From Solirubrobacterales bacterium (GTDB lineage: Bacteria; Actinomycetota; Thermoleophilia; Solirubrobacterales; Solirubrobacteraceae), in assembly GCA_025964075.1 (NCBI GenBank), contig JAOPZQ010000626.1, forward strand, positions 1-6,494: 6,494 bases of DNA, given 5' to 3'. Each line of letters begins with the position of its first letter. Position 1 is the first letter of the stretch. This document shows, in pieces, positions 6,395-6,494 of this stretch. The notes below the pieces were generated by a model. The model ran no database searches and was not told the origin of the DNA. It saw only the letters and a program-made list of their open reading frames with translations. Position numbers and translations under genes: made by a program.

Positions 6395-6494
6395 CTACGG
6401 CCGTCCCAGGCGCTCGGCGTGGGCGATGAGCCGGTGGTCGATCGCGGCGACCACCTGGTCGGTGAGGCGGCCGACGTCGACCGCGTCGCGCGCG
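6395..6494 (-). CDS. C-terminal end of a small eCIS-associated protein of unknown function (partial)
   Basis: An open minus-strand frame enters from the right edge and ends at a TAG (6397-6395) directly in front of the ATG of the LysM gene. The 32 visible residues include VDVGRLTDQVVAAIDHRLIA followed by an ending HAERLGRP. This looks like one amphipathic helix with a basic tail. The same kind of ending (a Leu-Thr-Asp-x-Val helix, then Arg/Glu-rich and Leu-Gly) is, from memory, common in a short hypothetical protein placed just upstream of the LysM gene in actinobacterial CIS clusters; I cannot verify this here. The zero-base junction with the next gene suggests translational coupling and a structural or assembly role in the same particle. 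The start and most of the protein lie outside the window. The reading frame is well supported by codon use and position; the function is unknown. Confidence 0.72.
   Translation of the reverse strand, partial: ARDAVDVGRLTDQVVAAIDHRLIAHAERLGRP

Overview
The window is a very GC-rich stretch (about 70% or more by eye, with a strong G/C bias at third codon positions). It is almost completely filled by one co-directional gene cluster on the minus strand. The proteins are those of a contractile injection system of the phage-tail-like, extracellular type (eCIS; Afp/PVC/MAC-like). The gene order, the split spike and the base composition suggest an actinobacterium, possibly of the Thermoleophilia/Solirubrobacterales kind. 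That taxonomic guess rests on composition and protein style only and is weak.

Read in the direction of transcription (high to low coordinates), the layout is: the last 32 codons of a small unidentified protein (6494-6395); a tube-capping CIS protein with a C-terminal LysM domain (6394-5723, Afp7/gp53-like); a gpD-like hub protein (5726-4530, gp27-like); a gpV/VgrG-like spike with an OB fold and a beta-strand needle (4530-3880); a PAAR-type spike tip (3880-3599); a GPW/gp25 wedge protein (3597-3184); and the first 1062 residues of a very large baseplate J/gp6-like wedge protein (3187-1) that runs off the left edge. Junctions are tight: start and stop codons touch, overlap by 1 or 4 bases, or lie 1 base apart. 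The set should therefore be one translationally coupled transcript. No promoter, terminator, RNA gene, IS, CRISPR or non-coding stretch longer than 1 base is visible.

Together these genes make the distal end of the particle. The LysM protein joins the inner tube to the baseplate, the gpD hub and OB-fold needle form the central puncturing device, PAAR sharpens the tip, and gp25 plus the J-like protein form the wedge ring that senses the target and triggers sheath contraction. Sheath, tube, ATPase, tape measure, fibres and effectors are not in this window.

The most interesting structure lies inside the J-like protein. It carries three copies of a beta-rich module (about 60-97 residues each when uninterrupted). 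The second copy is split by an Ala-rich, apparently helical insert of about 280 residues with a 22-residue uncharged, TM-like stretch. This could be an anchoring or accessory domain built into the baseplate.
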